The notes beneath the pieces were generated by a model. That model saw only the letters and a program-made list of their open reading frames with translations. It did no database searches and was not told the origin of the DNA. 64,000 nt of DNA from Epiperipatus broadwayi (Eukaryota; Onychophora; Udeonychophora; Euonychophora; Peripatidae), in contig JAQFVV010012420.1 of NCBI GenBank assembly GCA_028023455.1, positions 124,001-188,000 on the forward strand, in the 5' to 3' direction. The translations under genes and the position numbers were made by a program. Shown piece by piece: positions 59,701 through 64,000 of the stretch. Numbering within the stretch: position 1 is the first letter of the stretch; every line of letters begins with the position of its first letter.

Positions 59701-61189
59701 AACATATATTGATGACATAGTAAGCATGTGTTGAATTATGAAATTATTTAAAATTATTTTTAATTTAATAGCATTATTTTTTTAGTGTGCATAAATGAGA
59801 TATATGAAAGCATCTTACTTGGAGTAAATAAACAAATAAAGATAAATAAAACTTTTAACATTTACTAAAATAAATTTTAATAAAAGAATTTATTCCATGT
59901 AAGAGCAATTAAAGTAAAGTTTGAAATAATTATTTCTTTTTTTTTTTTTAAAGTTAATTTGATTAGATCTATACATAACAAAAAGCCTTAATTTATTAAG
60001 TACTTTTAATTACTAATCTATTGTGTATTTTTAATTTTAAAAAAATATGAAAGAATTCATTAAAAAAGCGATTAAAATAAAGAGGGGTCACATTCTTTCA
60101 TTAGTACTGGAGAGGAGGTTTAAAAAAAAAATCAGTGTAGCTTTAATTATTGAAAAGTGCTAGAGAAATCTTTTACTTTGTGTGAACTATAAAGACTAAC
60201 AAATATATTGGTGTGTTGAAAAAATATTGCTGTGATTGATTAAATATAAATCATCCTTGCTAGAAACAGAAACTTTTGCTTTATGGTTTAAAATTATTAT
60301 TTGTTGATACAGCCACAGAAAATGCATTCAGATTAACTTAAAGTATACCAGCCTGCCATAATTATGTAGCCATCTTCTGAAAACTAACTGAGCTTGACTT
60401 TAATACTATAACCCTGGACAAATGACAATATCTATGAAGAATGTGTGCCCCTATCATGGGGGGGGGGGACATTTAAACTGAACAAATTGGAAAAAAAAAC
60501 ATCGCAATTTTTTCTCCATACTGATCAGTAATATAAGTTATAAAATATATACCATAATAACATTGTTCCTTTGAAACTTTAACAAAAGAAAATAGAAAAG
60601 ACCTTAATAAATCAGCATAATCTGATTACTGTATTCAAATTTATTTTATGTGTATTAAATGCTAAATTACTTTTATTTATTTATTTTTATATGCTTGGCT
60701 AATCTACGATTGTATTCTAAAATTATTTTTAACTTTGTGTGTGCATGTATATATGAGTTAATTGTATCTAATATATTGATAAATGGTATTAGTTTAAATC
60801 ATCAGTGCCATTTTATATAGCAGGCTTCATTTCAAATGTTCACATTAGCACTTATCAGTTCCAAGATTATATAAACAAAAAGTTAAATTAGAGAATGTAT
60901 AATCATGGAGCAAATGTTGAATGTTAACGTGCATTGTGAAATTACAGAATTTGAAATTGGTCCATTCAGAATTTTTTTTTTTTCACAAATGAATAGATTG
61001 TCACCCTAGTAAAGGCTTAAAATGCATGCCTTTTTATTTAAATCAAATTACTTCTACCAGTAAATCTATTTCAAATCATTACTGGTGATTTTGTGGAGGC
61101 AAATGGAAAACAACCCATTTTTAGGTTCAATCATCTCCATTCTTATCATTAGTTATATTTAAATACAATCCCTGTAGAATATCAGTACA
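59701..61189. other. About 1.5 kb separating the two parts of the decayed RTE
   Basis: The RTE remnants on both sides are almost consecutive in the element, so this stretch is probably an insertion. It is AT-rich, with a G-run near 60460 and no ORF or terminal repeat I can recognise. Confidence 0.45.
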
Positions 61190-61870
61190 ATATCTTTTTC
61201 TTTATGGCTTATAATTTCTGCATTACTTTTCTATCAAATCTCCATGTCTCAAACCCATCAATAAATAAATAGTTTATCATATTTATTAAGAACATTCCTT
61301 TTCAGGCATATAGACATATTTTCATTTAATATTAATTTATTTTTTATCAAAAACCTCCAAGTACATTTTATAACTAATTACATCCATCATTTATGTTTAG
61401 TATTACTATCTTATTTACATCTGATTGCTTTTGTAATATTTGCTAGAGCTCAGAAACAATTTCAAAAATAACATCATCTTAATTCACAAAACACTTCTTG
61501 TAAACTGTGGTAAAATATTTTGTAAACCTGAAATCACTTTGTAATATACTCTTACTAATATCATTATTCTTAGCGCTGCAATCACTGTGCATTGCATTTT
61601 GATCAAAATCTGCCATATCTCGAATCTATATCAAGATATTCCCACACTTCATTCATAAAAATGTTTTTAAAGTCAAATCTCTTCCAGAATTTACAAATCC
61701 AGAAAAAATGGCAAGTGCTTTTTTCAATAACTTTTCATAATACTTCAATGAGAACATAATGATATAATTATATTTAAATCCAGTTGTTTTTTAACTGGCT
61801 CAAGGTTAAAGTTATCAACAAATACTTAAATAGATTATAAATTAAATATCCTGAGCAAGTGAATTAAGTT
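61190..61870 (-). pseudogene. Highly decayed RTE remnant, part 2
   Basis: Continues the element at about 26360-27180: CTCCATGTCTCAAACCCAT, ACATTCCTTTTCAGGCATAT, ATAACATCATCTTAATTCAC, TTTAAATCCAGTTGTTTT and others correspond in order to the intact copy. Covers RT to C-terminal coding, minus strand, no open frame. Confidence 0.65.
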
Positions 61871-64000
61871 AGATATCAAATACTTGAATAAGACTAAAAT
61901 TTTATTTTAAAAATCCATTCCGTTTATAAAGATTTTATTTAAAGTCCTTTCATAGAATTATACTCTACTTTCAATTATTAAATAAAATAAGAATTCTGCA
62001 TCTAATAATGTAGTATATCTTGCTTTCAAATGATACATAGCAAAAATCTCCATGAATTAAAAGAAAACAAGTAAATATTTAATCAGATTAAGTTTAACTT
62101 TTATTTGAAAAAATGACCAGACTAAAATTATTTTATTTTGCTCTCAGTGAAAAATATAATTCATTAGATTAAAGCAAATTCATTGTCACTAAAGTAAGTA
62201 TTATACCGGTCAGATTTGTATGTTCACCTAACAAGATTTAGAATCTAAGCAAAAGTTCCGTGAATCCACTCATGCCCAAGATACACAGGTTAGGAGCACT
62301 CATGGATTCTGCCCTGTTTACCCTTCTATAAAACTATAACATTATGAACAATATTTCTGATTACAACAGATGAATTTTATTTATTCCAGTCCCAGAGACA
62401 AAGCGGAGAAACATGAGATCTACAGGGAAATTATTTCAAACAAAGACTATCAAATCCTAACTTAGACAGATACCTTAAATATAAGAATATTTACTAATTT
62501 TAATGAAATACCAACAGCTAGCATGATAAGAAAAGCAAGAATTGTAATATAGCATCCATCTATGATGAGCAAGAACAGAGCATATCACCAGATTAATATT
62601 ATTTACAGTAATCGGTTATGACTTCTAAAATACTATTATCAAAATAATGAATGAGTGAGATTCAATGAAGAGATACGAATGCATAAGTAATTATTGACAT
62701 ATATAACAATTTAATGAACATAAATAATAAGTTTATTTACATAGGATAATACTAATTCACTTAGCATAGATTTCACACGATTACTAATTTGGTATAAACA
62801 GATAACATGATTTATTAATACATTAGAGATATTGATTCACTAGCGTAAGAGAATATGCAAGTGTTAGTTTACATATATAGGAGATAGTTGACATATGTTA
62901 TGAAAATGTGGCTTAATATGCTAATAGGAATTATAACTGAAATTTATGAGATTAAGGCTGTTAACACTATGATAGACAAAACAGAGGCGATGACCATTAA
63001 TTTCTGAGTATGTAGAAAAGACATTATTTATAAGATAACCTTCAATGAAGGCTTACAATTACGATACAATAATTAAGTATCTTAACACATCAAGAGAATT
63101 TACGTAATTAACAATATAAACATTTTATAAATTGTCTGACATGAGTCAGCATTTATTTGCATAGATGACTTTAACAGTTTAGTTTAACAACTCTATTCTA
63201 CATGAGCATATCTAAACTTGTTCAAATGAGAGGGCGGGTAGCTTAAATAAACTTTACTGTGACATTCTAAAATATTAATAATAATCAAAAAAATGGTTTA
63301 TAAAGATCACTGTATCACGACTTATAAAGATAACAAGGGGCATACAAATAATAAAGAGAAGTTGCCGTGCTGACTGCAATGATAGCGTTAGAAAGAAACT
63401 CAGGTCCGTCTTTGGACTGAGAGGCTTCATCATTTATTTAAGAATATACAGTTTGCCTATGACAGGGCAGTATTTGGAGAGATGATTGCTAAGGATGCCA
63501 TGAACAGGGTTTGCCGATGTTATACCATGCAGAGCCTCAACAACCTAACATTGTCCTGGGGTCGGTGCTACCAAAACTCATTTTAAGACAAGTTATATGA
63601 AGAATATAAATCCAGGACCTCTGGAGAATAAGCATGACAAATTACGAGATTTTTTTGATATATTAACTAAAATCCCAAATAAATTAATAATAATATCATG
63701 CGTAATGCCATGACGAAATATTAATCCATTCAGAAAGTACGTATATGATCTTGGCTAATTAGAACGTCAAACTATTATTCCCTCTATGTAACAATACTCA
63801 AATGATAAATAGATCATAAAACAAACTATAACACTCAATGGTGTGATAAGCAAATGATTACTTATTAAAATGAAATAATCATCAAAATTTATTTAAAAAA
63901 CATAAAATATATTTAAAATCAATAGCGTTAAACAGAGAGGAAATATGTTTTATAATATCCCATAATATGACAGTTTAATAGTCCACCATTAAACACATAT
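61871..64000. other. No gene recognised; GC-richer patches
   Basis: 62240-62330 and 63360-63580 are GC-richer than the surroundings. The second contains GACAGGGCAGTATTTGGAGA and GTCCTGGGGTCGGTGCTACC and may be a repeat or exon fragment. No frame on either strand carries motifs I can name. Confidence 0.45.

Overview
This 64-kb window is AT-rich eukaryotic (metazoan) nuclear DNA. The only host gene I can support is split by GT-AG introns. The rest is AT-rich intron or intergenic DNA filled with transposable elements of different ages, fold-back repeats and microsatellites. APE-type non-LTR retrotransposons, an RTE/BovB-type element, a Penelope-like element with a GIY-YIG endonuclease and hAT transposons with BED zinc fingers together suggest an invertebrate animal. 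I cannot fix the phylum from the sequence.

Host gene: three exons on the minus strand (33535-33704, 10843-11043, 9538-9759) join in frame into 198 codons of an IGHMBP2/SMUBP-2-type superfamily 1B helicase. They run from the Q-like motif through Walker A and motif Ia to the DECSQ Walker B box. The intron between the first two exons is about 22.5 kb and holds most of the elements described here. Upstream exons (above 33704) and downstream exons (below 9538) were not found.

Layout. 1-3070: AT-rich DNA with a perfect palindrome, a 559-bp (ATT)n array and a LINE-like 3' tail. 3070-8430: a nearly complete two-ORF non-LTR retrotransposon on the minus strand, broken by frameshifts and bracketed by microsatellites. 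8430-9160: a pyrimidine-rich repeat and a 73-bp direct repeat. 9538-11043: two helicase exons. 11431-11502: a decayed tRNA-Gly-like unit. 12840-19880: fold-back and nested repeats, including an old LINE (15338-18729) inserted in a repeat whose uninterrupted copy lies at 19.2-19.5 kb. 25982-29261: a full-length RTE-type element with an 11-bp target-site duplication. 31750-32225: a deleted hAT element. 33535-33704: helicase Walker A exon. 36132-37577: a Penelope-like ORF. 39427-40646: a second, truncated copy of the 15-18 kb LINE family, followed by a hairpin. 45468-45575: another hairpin. 48985-49378: a short hAT-like element. 51175-54190: a decayed complete hAT transposon related to the 31.7-kb one. 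54555-55555: a three-copy fold-back repeat. 59410-61870: a very old RTE remnant split by about 1.5 kb of other sequence.

No prokaryote-like operon, CRISPR array or self-evident new molecular system is present. The most informative material is the transposon archaeology: empty-site copies, target-site duplications, and the paired complete and deleted hAT elements. Protein-level matches are judged from conserved motifs by eye. No database search was run.
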